From Vibrio mytili (GTDB taxonomy: Bacteria > Pseudomonadota > Gammaproteobacteria > Enterobacterales > Vibrionaceae), in contig NZ_JXOK01000026.1 of NCBI RefSeq assembly GCF_000830505.1, positions 1 to 64,000 on the forward strand: a stretch of DNA of 64,000 nucleotides, written 5' to 3'. This document shows, in pieces, positions 1-10,140 of the stretch. The notes under the pieces are model-generated. The model was not told the origin of the DNA. It searched no databases and worked only from the letters and a program-made list of their open reading frames with translations. Each line of letters starts with the position of its first letter. Within the stretch, counting starts at the first letter, position 1. The position numbers were made by a program, and so were the translations under genes.

Positions 1-122
1 AATTCGGGAGCAATATCAATATTATCTTTAATGGCAAATTTAAGCCCATTAAGTGACCCACTGCTATATGGCTCTATTGTGAAGGTTTCAACAAATGCGC
101 CAGAGGATAAAAAGTTGTACAT
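1..122 (-). CDS. Amidase family protein, N-terminal end only (partial)
   Basis: The first 40 codons of a minus-strand gene that runs off the left edge. It starts with ATG at 120-122 and has a weak AGGAA ribosome site just upstream. The peptide contains GLKFAIKDNIDIAPE, the stretch that precedes the catalytic core in amidase-signature enzymes (GatA, biuret hydrolase and relatives), where the Lys of the Ser-cisSer-Lys triad sits in a V/I-K-D-N motif. The substrate cannot be told from this fragment. The following intergenic sequence up to the qnr stop shows no further gene. Confidence 0.7.
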   Translation of the reverse strand, partial: MYNFLSSGAFVETFTIEPYSSGSLNGLKFAIKDNIDIAPE

Positions 123-206
123 GGTTGTTCCTATGTCTATTATTGCAAGGGTGAGAATATTATTCGTTTTATAAATTTGAGCGTTTAAAATCACACATCA
201 AAGCAA

Positions 207-863
207 TTAGTCAGGATAAACAACAATACCCAGTGCTTCGAGAAGCTGTTCTTGCTGCCAAGCTGCAATTTTGATACCTGATGTATCGACTTTTCGGGGA
301 TCTAAACCGTCGAGTTCGGCGTGGCATAAATTGGCACCTTGTAGGCTAAATTGCCCCCAGACATCTTCGGAAAAAACACCTCGACTTAAGTCTGACTCTT
401 TCAGTGATGCACCCGCTAGATGAGTTCCTATCCAGCGATTTTCAAACAACTCACATCTTTCTAAACAAACCCGCTCCATATTGGCATAGGAAAGATTACA
501 TCCAGTAATAAAGGCTGAGCAAAAGTACATACGATTACTCACTTGATTGGCAAAGTTTGTTCGGGAAAAGTTGGCACCTTTTAAATCACACGCACGGAAC
601 TCAATACCGTAGCAATTGGCGTTACTGAAGTTTGCCATCGCAAGTTGGCATTGTTGGAAACTTGCATCACGAAGATCTGCAACATCAAAGTGGCAACCTT
701 CGATATCACCCTGTTCAATGAACTTGCAGTTGACGAATGTCGTATCGCGCAAGTTAGCACGTCGAAAGTCGCTGCGAATAAATGTGCAAGCAGTGAAGGT
801 GAGAGCACTTAAGTCTTTATGTGAAAAGTTGTGGTGCCGATATGTATGATTGTAGGTTTCCAT
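207..863 (-). CDS. qnr: Qnr-type pentapeptide repeat protein
   Basis: A 218-residue right-handed beta-helix protein built of A(D/N)LXX-type pentapeptides (for example ADLRD, ANFSN, GANFS), the size of the Qnr family. Known Qnr proteins mimic DNA, bind gyrase and topoisomerase IV, and protect them from fluoroquinolones. The reading frame extends 12 codons further upstream to 899, but the internal Met starting METYNHTYRHHNFSH gives the family's usual N-terminus and length, so I chose it. The break around residues 113-117 (YFCSA) matches the loop region of Qnr proteins; residue 115 is Cys. The C-terminus (EALGIVVYPD) is also family-like. The gene stands alone. I saw no LexA box upstream. It is likely an intrinsic chromosomal Vibrio gene rather than an acquired one, because there is no mobile element near it. 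Confidence 0.9.
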   Translation of the reverse strand: METYNHTYRHHNFSHKDLSALTFTACTFIRSDFRRANLRDTTFVNCKFIEQGDIEGCHFDVADLRDASFQQCQLAMANFSNANCYGIEFRACDLKGANFSRTNFANQVSNRMYFCSAFITGCNLSYANMERVCLERCELFENRWIGTHLAGASLKESDLSRGVFSEDVWGQFSLQGANLCHAELDGLDPRKVDTSGIKIAAWQQEQLLEALGIVVYPD

Positions 864-1299
864 GAGTACTCCTTGCTGAACTGAGGGCAAGCCTACCATT
901 ATACATATGCGAAGACATCAGAATAAAACCCTGTTATATCAACACATTACAACCCCTCAATTTACCTGTTTTAAGGGGGCAAATTGGCGCGTAGAGCACC
1001 TATCGCTCTAACATTAGTATGCGGCGCTGTTGAAAAAAGTTATTCGCTCTAGATTGGGGCAGGCGAGCTGTGCTTTATTAGCAAGCGCTTGGCCACAGTC
1101 CCATTTTATCTTTAGTGAATCGCCAGCTAGAAATTAGACAGCTCCAAGTTTAGGTTAAGAATGTAATGAAACAAATGCAGCCTTTCTCATTAGCGATAGA
1201 GTTATCTAGAACATTTTGGGGCATAAATGAGTCAGCTCACTATTGGCTGACTCAATGATAGGCAAACTAGTGTCAGAACTTATCGGTGCTGACACAGAA
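864..1299. other. Intergenic region, no gene seen
   Basis: 436 bases without a convincing coding frame. It should hold the qnr promoter at its left end. At 1228-1254 there is an 8-bp inverted repeat (TGAGTCAG and CTGACTCA, 11-base loop) followed on the minus strand by only three T, a possible weak terminator for the NIPSNAP gene. Confidence 0.5.
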
Positions 1300-1605
1300 T
1301 CACTCAGTAAGAATTGGACGGAAAAAGCTACGTTCATAACTCACTACGCAGTCCGTTTCTTCTGCATACTTGAATGCAGCTTTACAATTTTCGTCTGATG
1401 CCGAGTCATGACGGTATTTTTCATAGTCGGATAAAGATGGAAATGAAAACAATGCCATTGCAATGTTATTCGCTCCTTCCGACGGTAAAAAATACCCATG
1501 ATGTATACCACCAAACTGTTCAACGAGTGGAATCCACATACGGGCATGTTCAAATTCAGGGATTTTCTTAGGGTCAATAACGTATCTAACGTAACAGGTG
1601 ATCAC
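1300..1605 (-). CDS. NIPSNAP family protein
   Basis: A 101-residue protein with the ferredoxin-like alpha/beta-barrel pattern of the NIPSNAP family: a short beta strand (ITCYVRYVIDP), a helix with a conserved MWIPLVEQFGG-H-G-YFLPSEG segment, then a strand and a YEKYRH helix. Such proteins are usually small dimeric cytoplasmic proteins of uncertain role, and some resemble antibiotic monooxygenases. It starts with GTG at 1603-1605 behind a strong AAGGAG site 7 bases upstream, so the GTG start is well supported. It has no clear operon partner. Confidence 0.8.
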   Translation of the reverse strand: MITCYVRYVIDPKKIPEFEHARMWIPLVEQFGGIHHGYFLPSEGANNIAMALFSFPSLSDYEKYRHDSASDENCKAAFKYAEETDCVVSYERSFFRPILTE

Positions 1606-1739
1606 TGACAGCTCCTTCTTTTTCTATAGGCTACTCACATCCTGAGTATTAGATAAATTTGGTCAGTGAATCTGGAATTCAAGCTAAGCAATTGAAGTTA
1701 GTAACACCGAATAGGGCAAATTTGAGCTATCTACATCAG

Positions 1740-2396
1740 CTAGCTCATTAAGGCCGCTAAGTGTTTCTCATTGAATTCAGACAAACTCTGTAATTTTAGG
1801 TGTGATTCAGAAAAATCTTGCTGATATCTGTCTGGATGGGGGACAACAATGGTTTTGATATTCGCTCTCGTTGCTGCGAGCATTCCTGAGTACGAGTCTT
1901 CAAACGCAATACAGTGAGCGGCCTCAACACCTAACTTATTGATTGTCGATAAATAGACATCTGGCTCGGGTTTGCCTTTTTTGACATCGTCAGAAGAAGA
2001 TATTGCATCAAAGAAACTCGCTATACCTAACTTATTCAATATGACAGGGATAAGTTGATACGGCGAGTTTGTTGAAAGTCCTATCTTCATACCTTTGCTT
2101 CTGAGCAAGGAAAGAGTTCTACTTACACCCTGTAACTCGCTCCCCCTTTCTTCAACTAAAGCTTCGACCCTATTTATGACAGCATTCTCCACGTCATCAA
2201 GATGCAGATCAGACCAAGGATAGAGTTTAAACCAGAACTGTGTAACCTCTCTCGTTGTCATCTTAGCTGTTTGCGCAGCTAACTCGTCAGTTACTTTCAC
2301 ACCAAGGGAAGAAAATACCTCTCGTTCCGCGAGTTGCCAAAGTGGTTCAGAGTCAATCAATAAACCATCCATATCAAAAATTGCTGCTTGTATCAC
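1740..2396 (-). CDS. HAD-superfamily sugar phosphatase (YniC/HxpB-like)
   Basis: A 218-residue cytoplasmic phosphatase. Motif I is DMDGLLIDSEP (residues 8-18) with the nucleophile and acid/base Asp pair; motif II is STNSPY; the motif III Lys lies in KKGKPEPD; motif IV is AFEDSYSG. The IDSEPLW and helical cap-domain pattern is that of the beta-phosphoglucomutase-like branch, most like E. coli YniC (hexitol/2-deoxyglucose-6-phosphate phosphatase, HxpB). The start is GTG with a weak ribosome site. The length fits the family (about 220). Substrate assignment is by resemblance only. Confidence 0.8.
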   Translation of the reverse strand: MIQAAIFDMDGLLIDSEPLWQLAEREVFSSLGVKVTDELAAQTAKMTTREVTQFWFKLYPWSDLHLDDVENAVINRVEALVEERGSELQGVSRTLSLLRSKGMKIGLSTNSPYQLIPVILNKLGIASFFDAISSSDDVKKGKPEPDVYLSTINKLGVEAAHCIAFEDSYSGMLAATRANIKTIVVPHPDRYQQDFSESHLKLQSLSEFNEKHLAALMS

Positions 2397-2717
2397 TATG
2401 CTTTATCCCAAGTGTTGTTTTAACTACTGCTAGAAACTTTGAGCCTCTCCCTGGCGCGATTCAAGAGCATAACATGTAAATTGAAGTGGTGTGATACAAC
2501 GTGTGACTTGCGAGTAATACTGATGGCTTGATGCGTTCGCTCTATCATCAAACATGTAACTGATGATAGAGGTAACCTATATATCAAGAGATAAATGACT
2601 GGCTATGATTTTTCGTTAAGAAATTTTGAACGTACATTCTAAATAACTAGATATATTAAAACGAATCTCAGGCGTAAGATACACCTCATAGAAAATTAGC
2701 CAGACTTAGAGGTCGTC
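2397..2717. other. Intergenic region between divergent genes
   Basis: 321 AT-rich bases that should hold the promoters of the phosphatase gene (left) and the TDT transporter gene (right). I found no strong operator-like repeat and no small coding frame with a good start. Confidence 0.4.
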
Positions 2718-3692
2718 ATGATTCAAAGAACAAAAGCAAAAGTAATGGGTGCACCAACGCCAATGGCGGGCTTAGCACTTGGTATTGCGAGCTTAGGTTG
2801 GAGTTGGGAAAACTTCGCTGAATTACATGGCTATGGACAGTGGATTAGCGCAGGTATTGCCAGTGTATTGCTAGGCATATTGGCGGTTAAATTTCTTTTT
2901 CACAATCATCTGTTGAGACAAGATCTTGCCCATCCTGTGGTTGGCAGCGTTGTTCCAACTTTTGTGATGGGAACTATGGTGGTATCCAATTCATTAGGAC
3001 ACTTTTTCCCGATTGCAGGTGATGCACTTTGGTTGTTTGCAGTGTTGTTACACATAGTGTTCTTGGTGACTTTTTTGTACCATCGTGCGAAAAATTTCGA
3101 ACTTCACCACATGGTACCAAGTTGGTTTGTACCCCCTGTTGGTATTATTGTGGCTGATGTTTCGTTCTCTGGAAATCTGTTGCTTGCGCCAATTGCGCAT
3201 GGTGCATTGGTGTTTGGTATGCTCGCTTACGCGGTGATGTTACCAATGATGATTTACCGCTTTATGTTTACTCATGAGATCCCAGATGAGGCTAAACCAA
3301 CCATGGCAATTTTAGCGGCGCCAGCGAGCCTATCGTTGGCTGGTTACTTAACCGTTACAGCTACACCATCACCCGTGATTCTTGCTCTACTATTTGGTAT
3401 CTCAGTCTTGATGACAGCCATCATCTACTTAGCCTTCTTCAAATTGTTAAGGCTGCCATTTAGTCCTGGTTATGCAGCGTTTACTTTCCCGATGGTCATT
3501 GGAGCAACGGCACTGTTTAAAATGGCCAATTGGATGGAAGCGCACGGTCTATCGGCTGACTATGTCCACCAAGTTCGTGGTTTAGCAGGGTTGGAGTTGA
3601 TTGTTGCGACAATTGTGGTTACTTATGTCTCTCTACAATACATTAATAACCTATTGATCCAGAAGCCTTTGATGGCAGCGCCTCAGGCCTAA
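2718..3692 (+). CDS. TDT/TehA-SLAC1 family transporter
   Basis: A 324-residue inner-membrane protein with about ten hydrophobic segments, starting PMAGLALGIASLGWSWE. This P-x-A-G-L-A-L-G start with the WSWE motif is typical of the TDT family (tellurite-resistance/dicarboxylate transporter; fold of TehA and the plant SLAC1 anion channel). Members carry small anions or sulfite, or act as anion channels; the substrate here is unknown. The start ATG has an AGAGG site upstream. A clear hairpin terminator follows at 3807-3837, so it is a single-gene transcript. Confidence 0.8.
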   Translation: MIQRTKAKVMGAPTPMAGLALGIASLGWSWENFAELHGYGQWISAGIASVLLGILAVKFLFHNHLLRQDLAHPVVGSVVPTFVMGTMVVSNSLGHFFPIAGDALWLFAVLLHIVFLVTFLYHRAKNFELHHMVPSWFVPPVGIIVADVSFSGNLLLAPIAHGALVFGMLAYAVMLPMMIYRFMFTHEIPDEAKPTMAILAAPASLSLAGYLTVTATPSPVILALLFGISVLMTAIIYLAFFKLLRLPFSPGYAAFTFPMVIGATALFKMANWMEAHGLSADYVHQVRGLAGLELIVATIVVTYVSLQYINNLLIQKPLMAAPQA

Positions 3693-3806
3693 ATTGATAG
3701 GCAAAATTCAGCTTCATCATTTAGTTTGTCATGAGACTTTTTGTTGCTGAACCATCTCTTGTCAGTGGATTTGTCGTTCCAAAATACGTTGAAAGTCTTT
3801 TAATTA

Positions 3807-3837
3807 AAGCCAGTAAGTTATGTTACTGGCTTCTTCT
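3807..3837 (+). terminator. Rho-independent terminator of the TDT transporter gene
   Basis: A 10-bp perfect stem (AAGCCAGTAA / TTACTGGCTT) with a 6-base loop, followed by TCTTCTTT. The whole 3693-4028 interval otherwise holds nothing I can support. Confidence 0.75.
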
Positions 3838-4028
3838 TTGCCAAATCACTTTCTCAACATGTGGGTTCTATAAAAGGAATGGGACAATAATATCTGCGAC
3901 GTGCGTATGAATTATTATAGACCTGATATGCATAGAATAATATTGGTGGTATTACACTTATCACGTCAATGTATGGCATATATTGCGCCTAACGGATGTA
4001 GTGAGCAACGCCGGCCACCTAGCCTAAT

Positions 4029-4552
4029 TCATTGTGCCGTAATACACTTTGTAAAGATATGGTCGTCAAAAACACTTCCTCGAATCACATAAGCGTCCTT
4101 TACGACCTCTGAGAGGCAAAATCCACACTTTTCGAGCACTTTCTCCGAGGCAACGTTGCTTCTGTCACTACGGCTTTGTAGCGAGAAATTACGCCAAAAG
4201 AAGTTGACCACCTCAATACCGCTTGAAGTGACTCAGTAGCGTACCCTTTACCATGAAACATTGGGAGGAATAGGTAACCAACCTCCGCAACTCCATCGGA
4301 TAGACGCAACCCTGTTACTCCTACCTTCTTGCCTGTTTCTATCTCGATGATCGTTAAACACAACCAATGCTCCGAGCCGATTGACCATGGTGGCAGCCGA
4401 GACTCAAACCTATCTTTTATCTCTACCACACTTGGCTCATCAAAACATAAGCTGATGACATCAGGGTTTGAGTGAAGGCGTTGAAATAGATTCCAGTCAT
4501 TATCTGACAGCTGCCTTAATATCAATCGCTCTGTATGTATCGCTATACTCAT
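4029..4552 (-). pseudogene. GNAT acetyltransferase (RimJ/RimL-like), frameshifted
   Basis: Starts with IHTERLILRQLSDNDW, the standard opening of RimJ/RimL-type N-acetyltransferases, and has the acetyl-CoA segment MFHGKGYATESLQAV. The frame is lost near 4156, after residue 128 or so. The expected ending (NVASEKVLEKCGF and on to the stop at 4029) lies in the next frame. Restoring one A in the AA run at 4156-4157 gives VTEANVASEKVLEKCGF and a 174-residue protein of normal family length. It is either a recent pseudogene or, more likely given six similar cases in this window, a sequencing deletion. Substrate unknown. Confidence 0.75.
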
Positions 4553-4691
4553 TTAACTCACTATTAATATTCTTTGCCAAATGCCTATAATGCGTTTAAT
4601 CATGAAGAAAACAAAGTCACAGTTTGTTCTCATTGATACTACCGAGAGAGCTTAAAGCCAAAACTCGCATACTCAAAATACGTTTCAACGA

Positions 4692-4720
4692 TAAAAAAAT
4701 GCCCTGCATGAGCAGGGCAT
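4692..4720 (-). terminator. Terminator of the alpha-glucoside operon
   Basis: Read on the minus strand: a 9-bp stem (ATGCCCTGC / GCAGGGCAT) with a 4-base loop and a run of seven T. It lies just after the stop of the GH4 glucosidase gene, the last gene of that operon. Confidence 0.85.
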
Positions 4721-4736
4721 TATCAATTGTGAGTCA

Positions 4737-6113
<1,377 letters not shown>

Positions 6114-6153
6114 CTACAATAATTGTTTAAAGTTATTTGCTTCTAATTGGCTT

Positions 6154-7740
6154 CTAATTAGCCGAGCTAAGCGTTAATTCTTCCGTTCGTTGCTCTGACT
6201 TATATTCGTTAATAATCTTTTCGCACTCCTCACGTAGCTGGGGCACATTCAAGCCGATGATCACTTGTACAGCATTGCCATTTTTTACTAAGTTCACCGC
6301 GCCAGTATCTATAAAATATTCAGCAGGATTGACTTTGCTTGCATCTTCCACGGTCACACGTAAGCGAGTGGCACAGTTGCTTAAATCTGCAATATTTACG
6401 ACACCACCTAAGCCATGAATAGTCTCAAATGCTTGGATTTGTAGTGGGCTAGTACCTTGATTGTCTTTACTGGTAATCCCGTACTTTTTATTAAAGTCTT
6501 CTTTGGTATGCAGTTTCATTTCGCCTTTGCCTCGACCTGCAATTGGCACATCAAACCGAATGATTAGGTACTTGAATACGAAGTAGTAAAGGACGGTAAA
6601 ACATAAGCCAATTGCGATTTGTGTGGTCACCATACTGGTGTGATTGCCAAGTAATGGAATCCAATTCCCCGTTGCAACTTCAATCAAGCCACCGCCCATA
6701 GTGCCTGCAAGCAATGCGTGAATAGCAAATAGCCAAGGTGCAATAAAAAGAAACGTGAACTCGAGTGGCTCAGTGATACCAACCAGCACTGCGGTTAATG
6801 TGGCCGGGATAAGTAACGCTGCAACTTTTTTACGGTTTTCTGGTTTTGCTGTGTGGTACATCGCAAGCGCAATACCTGTACAACCAAAAATCTTGGAATT
6901 ACCGTGCAATGCAAATCCACCTGCTGGGAAAAGGTCTTTCATCGCTTGGCTAGACTGAGTGAACACTTCTAGATTGGTAAACCAGTCAACGGTAATACCA
7001 TTTGGCGTCGCCACATTACCGAACACGAACGGAGCATATACAAAGTGATGTAACCCTGTTGGGATTAAGATGCGTTCAAGAAATGTATATAACCAAACTC
7101 CAAACGAGCCAGACTCAACCATAAAGTATTGTAAATTCAGAATCCCATGTTGAATTGAAGGCCAAATGAACAACGTTAACCAAGCTGAAGGAAGCATAGC
7201 GAAGAACGAAAGCATCGCGACGAAAGAGGCCCCTTGGAAAATGCCTAAGTATGAAGGTAGCTGCTTTTCAAAGGTGCGGTTATGTATATAAGTCACCAAA
7301 GCGGAAATAATAATTGCGCCAAAAATACCAGTATCGATGGTTTTGATACCTGCAATTTCAGTTAACCCTGAAGTTCCACCAATGGATTGAGAAAAATCGA
7401 CACCAAAAAATTCCCCCCAAACACTTCCCATTGCACCGATAAAGTAGTTGAAGGTTAAGTATGAAACCATCACCACCATGACTGCTCTGGCATGGGCGGT
7501 TTTTGCTAAACCAATTGGTAATCCAACCGCAAACAATAGCGCCATATTACGGAAGATGGTCCAGCCACCTTCTTCAATCACTTGTAACACTTGATAATAA
7601 AGGCCGCTTTTATCGGCCAAATCACCAACAAAAATCGGGTTTTTGAGAACAATGGTTAGTCCTACTAATATCCCGACAAACGGAAATAGTAAAACAGGGG
7701 TAAACATTGCTCCGCCTAAACGTTGTATCGCACTCAACAT
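6154..7740 (-). CDS. PTS alpha-glucoside-specific EIICB component
   Basis: A 528-residue phosphotransferase permease. The N-terminal 400 or so residues are the membrane EIIC domain (glucose/glucoside superfamily), with about ten hydrophobic segments and the family stretch GITEPLEFTFLFIAPWLF. The C-terminal EIIB domain has the phosphorylated Cys in NIADLSNCATRLRV. The sequence resembles AglA/MalB/GlvC alpha-glucoside permeases, which fits the GH4 enzyme downstream. No EIIA domain is fused or encoded nearby, so phosphate probably comes from the general glucose EIIA (Crr). The ribosome site is AAGGATC. It is likely controlled by the divergent GntR regulator and by CRP. Confidence 0.9.
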   Translation of the reverse strand: MLSAIQRLGGAMFTPVLLFPFVGILVGLTIVLKNPIFVGDLADKSGLYYQVLQVIEEGGWTIFRNMALLFAVGLPIGLAKTAHARAVMVVMVSYLTFNYFIGAMGSVWGEFFGVDFSQSIGGTSGLTEIAGIKTIDTGIFGAIIISALVTYIHNRTFEKQLPSYLGIFQGASFVAMLSFFAMLPSAWLTLFIWPSIQHGILNLQYFMVESGSFGVWLYTFLERILIPTGLHHFVYAPFVFGNVATPNGITVDWFTNLEVFTQSSQAMKDLFPAGGFALHGNSKIFGCTGIALAMYHTAKPENRKKVAALLIPATLTAVLVGITEPLEFTFLFIAPWLFAIHALLAGTMGGGLIEVATGNWIPLLGNHTSMVTTQIAIGLCFTVLYYFVFKYLIIRFDVPIAGRGKGEMKLHTKEDFNKKYGITSKDNQGTSPLQIQAFETIHGLGGVVNIADLSNCATRLRVTVEDASKVNPAEYFIDTGAVNLVKNGNAVQVIIGLNVPQLREECEKIINEYKSEQRTEELTLSSAN

Positions 7741-7823
7741 GGCAGGATCCTTAATTTATTATTTATTCATCTTCACAGTGTTCCGTCTTTCGACACTGTC
7801 AAATTACTCCCGCGCCCAAAACA

Positions 7824-7984
7824 ATACAAATTAAATACAATTAATTTGTGATCTGATACAAATAAAGAACAACCATTGAGATTTAGGTCACATTGCATAA
7901 CCTATAAATAACCTTTACGTGTTTTATATGCACTTAAAAACCGCATAAATGCGATACAGAGCGACAAAGGTCATTGATTTGTAT
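7824..7984. promoter_or_regulatory. Candidate GntR/UTRA operator half-sites in the PTS/regulator gap
   Basis: The element ATACAAAT occurs three times: 7824-7831 and 7856-7863 on the plus strand and 7977-7984 inverted (ATTTGTAT), the last one close to the gntR start. The first copy sits in a larger 8-bp inverted repeat, ACAAATTA 7826-7833 and TAATTTGT 7842-7849. HutC/TreR-type GntR regulators are known to bind TTGTAT/ATACAA-like half-sites. The assignment to this regulator is inferred from position only. Confidence 0.45.
7877..7892. promoter_or_regulatory. Candidate CRP site upstream of the PTS operon
   Basis: TGAGA-TTTAGG-TCACA matches 9 of the 10 core positions of the CRP consensus (TGTGA-N6-TCACA). 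It lies between the divergent PTS and gntR genes. Carbon catabolite control of an alpha-glucoside PTS is expected, but binding is inferred. Confidence 0.5.
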
Positions 7985-8028
7985 TATCTGCGATGTGATA
8001 ATTTCGTCAGTAATTAGAGAGGTAACTT

Positions 8029-8733
8029 ATGCTGTATAAACAAATCATGCAGGAGATAAAAAACCGTATTGATTCAGATGAATTTGCAATTGGTGATACG
8101 CTTCCGACGGAAAAAGCTTTGGTTGAACAATACTCAGTTAGTCGTATTACCATTCGAAAAGCAATTGATGAACTGGTGAAGCTAGGCTTAGTAGAAAAGC
8201 GCCAAGGGGCCGGAACAACCATCATTGGTAAAACGATGGTTGGCTCAATGTTGGAATTAAAAAGTACAAGTGAATACTTTACTGATTCAAGTAGCAGCCT
8301 TGAGTACAAGATCGTTGAGTTTACTGTTATTGATGCCGACGAAGAGTTAGCACAGATTTTACAGTTAGAAAGAGGTGAAAAAGTCTACTTTATCCGTCGT
8401 TTCAAACTAATCAATGGCGTGCCTTCTGTCTACGAAGACTCATATATGGCAATGGCGATGTACCCCAAAATGAAGGTTATGTCTCTAGAAGGGTCTAAAT
8501 ACGCCTACTTAGAAAACGAACTTGGTTTTGAAATCGATGGTGCATATCAAGACTTTGAGGCCATTATGCCCACTCAACACATGTGTGAGATATTAGGAGT
8601 AGATAAGAACAAACCCTTGATGTGCATCTCATCAGTCGGCATTCTTACTGATGGTCGAGTGTTTGAATATACACGCATTGTATCGAAGCCAGAAACGATG
8701 TCTTACAAACATTATCTCAAACGCTGTAAATAG
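8029..8733 (+). CDS. GntR-family regulator with UTRA domain (HutC/TreR subfamily)
   Basis: A 234-residue regulator. Residues 1-70 form the winged helix (GDTLPTEKALVEQYSVSRITIRKAIDEL), and about 85-230 form the UTRA effector-binding domain (GEKVYFIRRFKLINGVPSVYEDSYM). UTRA domains usually sense phosphorylated sugars or amino sugars. It is divergent from the PTS/GH4 operon, with operator-like repeats between, so it most likely represses that operon and responds to a phosphorylated alpha-glucoside. A good ribosome site (GAGAGG) sits 5-6 bases before the ATG. Confidence 0.85.
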   Translation: MLYKQIMQEIKNRIDSDEFAIGDTLPTEKALVEQYSVSRITIRKAIDELVKLGLVEKRQGAGTTIIGKTMVGSMLELKSTSEYFTDSSSSLEYKIVEFTVIDADEELAQILQLERGEKVYFIRRFKLINGVPSVYEDSYMAMAMYPKMKVMSLEGSKYAYLENELGFEIDGAYQDFEAIMPTQHMCEILGVDKNKPLMCISSVGILTDGRVFEYTRIVSKPETMSYKHYLKRCK

Positions 8734-8901
8734 TTGATCTTACTGATCGAATGAAATGCTCTGCTTCCGATATTTTCTTCACAAACGGGCCAAATATCGC
8801 AATTGGCTTCTCTATTTGCGATACCGCAGATAAGGCTGGCTCTACTGTGAGAAACCGGATCAACGCAACCAATAATACCTGTTAGTAATAATCGAGGTTA
8901 A

Positions 8902-9795
8902 TTAGTCGAAGTTGAGCTCTTTATGAAGCCAAGATTTAAATGCATTAATTCTTAGCGCGCGTGAAGAAGCAGGATCGCTAATGACAGTATATCGAATACC
9001 TGGATTCAACCCGATATCAAAAGGCTTGGTTAGCAAGCCGCGCTCGACAAAATCTGCCGAAATGCTTTCCGTCGCTAGGCAAGCCCCATGTCCAGCGACA
9101 ACAGCGTTGATTGCCATATCAAAGGTACTCACTTCCATCCATTGAAGCACTTCTCTTTTCGTGCTGACATTAGCACTTTGAAACCATTGCTCCCAGCTAA
9201 ACGATGCCGAGTGAAAGTCAATCAACCAACAGTTGAGCAATTGTTCTGGTCGAACAAAGTTGATGGACTCGGCAAGTTGGGGCGAGCAATAAGGATAGAT
9301 CGCTTCTTCAAACAATGACTCTTGCTCTAAATCTAGGTGTTCGACACGCTCATCTCCCTGCCATATTAATACGTCGGTTTCAGTATGCCGAATATCAATA
9401 TCCTTGACGGTTTGCACTCGAATCGGGATGTGTGGGAACGCCATCGTGAATTTCCACAACCTAGGCATCAACCAACGCGTTGAGAATGAACGCGGAGCAC
9501 TCACATTGAGTATGCCTTCCAAAGGTTCATTCTGAATCCTATTCAGCCCAGTTATGATGTGTTTAAAGCCATCATTAACATGATGTTGAAGGATTTTCCC
9601 TTTGTCAGTCAGGTGCATTTCTCGTCCGCGACGAATAAACAATTTGCACCCTAAACGCTCTTCAAGCTGGCGTAATTTTTGGCTAATCGCAGCTTGGGTT
9701 ACGTGTAACTCTTCAGCTGCTTTACTATAGCTTTTTAGTCGCGAGGCAGACTCAAAATAGTGAAGTGCCGAAAGGAAACGAAGTCGGTTGTCCAT
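8902..9795 (-). CDS. LysR-family regulator (GcvA-like)
   Basis: A 297-residue LysR protein. The N-terminal helix-turn-helix reads SYSKAAEELHVTQAAISQKLRQLEERLG (residues about 21-48), followed by a periplasmic-binding-protein-like effector domain with GILNVSAPRSFSTRWLMPRL, the pattern of the GcvA/AmpR-like branch. No divergent partner is adjacent: the 345-base gap upstream leads to a GNAT gene on the other strand. The target is unknown. Confidence 0.85.
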   Translation of the reverse strand: MDNRLRFLSALHYFESASRLKSYSKAAEELHVTQAAISQKLRQLEERLGCKLFIRRGREMHLTDKGKILQHHVNDGFKHIITGLNRIQNEPLEGILNVSAPRSFSTRWLMPRLWKFTMAFPHIPIRVQTVKDIDIRHTETDVLIWQGDERVEHLDLEQESLFEEAIYPYCSPQLAESINFVRPEQLLNCWLIDFHSASFSWEQWFQSANVSTKREVLQWMEVSTFDMAINAVVAGHGACLATESISADFVERGLLTKPFDIGLNPGIRYTVISDPASSRALRINAFKSWLHKELNFD

Positions 9796-10140
9796 AAGCT
9801 GTACTTATACTTCCCGTAATAAATGGTTGTTCGTAACTGGTCTTCATAGTCTTGATAATAAAGGTATCTAATCCAGAATCAAGGCTCGACGAATGTTAAA
9901 CTTTAGGCTAACCCAAAAGGGAAAACTCTTTAATATACTGAAAAACATATGCTTAAAATTGTTATTTCGTCGGAATCGAAATCAGGTTACGAATCTCACA
10001 CCTCATATCCGAAAAGACATTGGGCTCCATCATGAAGAAGGAGAAAACACACACTTTTCGAGGTTTTTATAATTTAAACTAATTGGTATAAAAACAAAAA
10101 ACGGTTCTCTCAATACACATGAATAAAGGAAAGTAAAGAT
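9796..10140. other. Intergenic region between divergent genes
   Basis: 345 bases between the LysR gene and the GNAT gene. A LysR-type operator might be expected, but I saw no clear T-N11-A dyad that stands out from the AT-rich background. The right end holds the GNAT ribosome site (AAAGGAAAG). Confidence 0.4.

Noticed and set aside
3985..4030. Possible integron attC-like element (GCCTAACG near a small gene)
   Set aside because: One RYYYAAC-like core is present, but I could not find the matching GTTRRRY core or the paired inner arms.
3901..4092. 63-codon open frame on the plus strand
   Set aside because: No ribosome site, unnatural composition, and it overlaps the end of the GNAT gene on the other strand.
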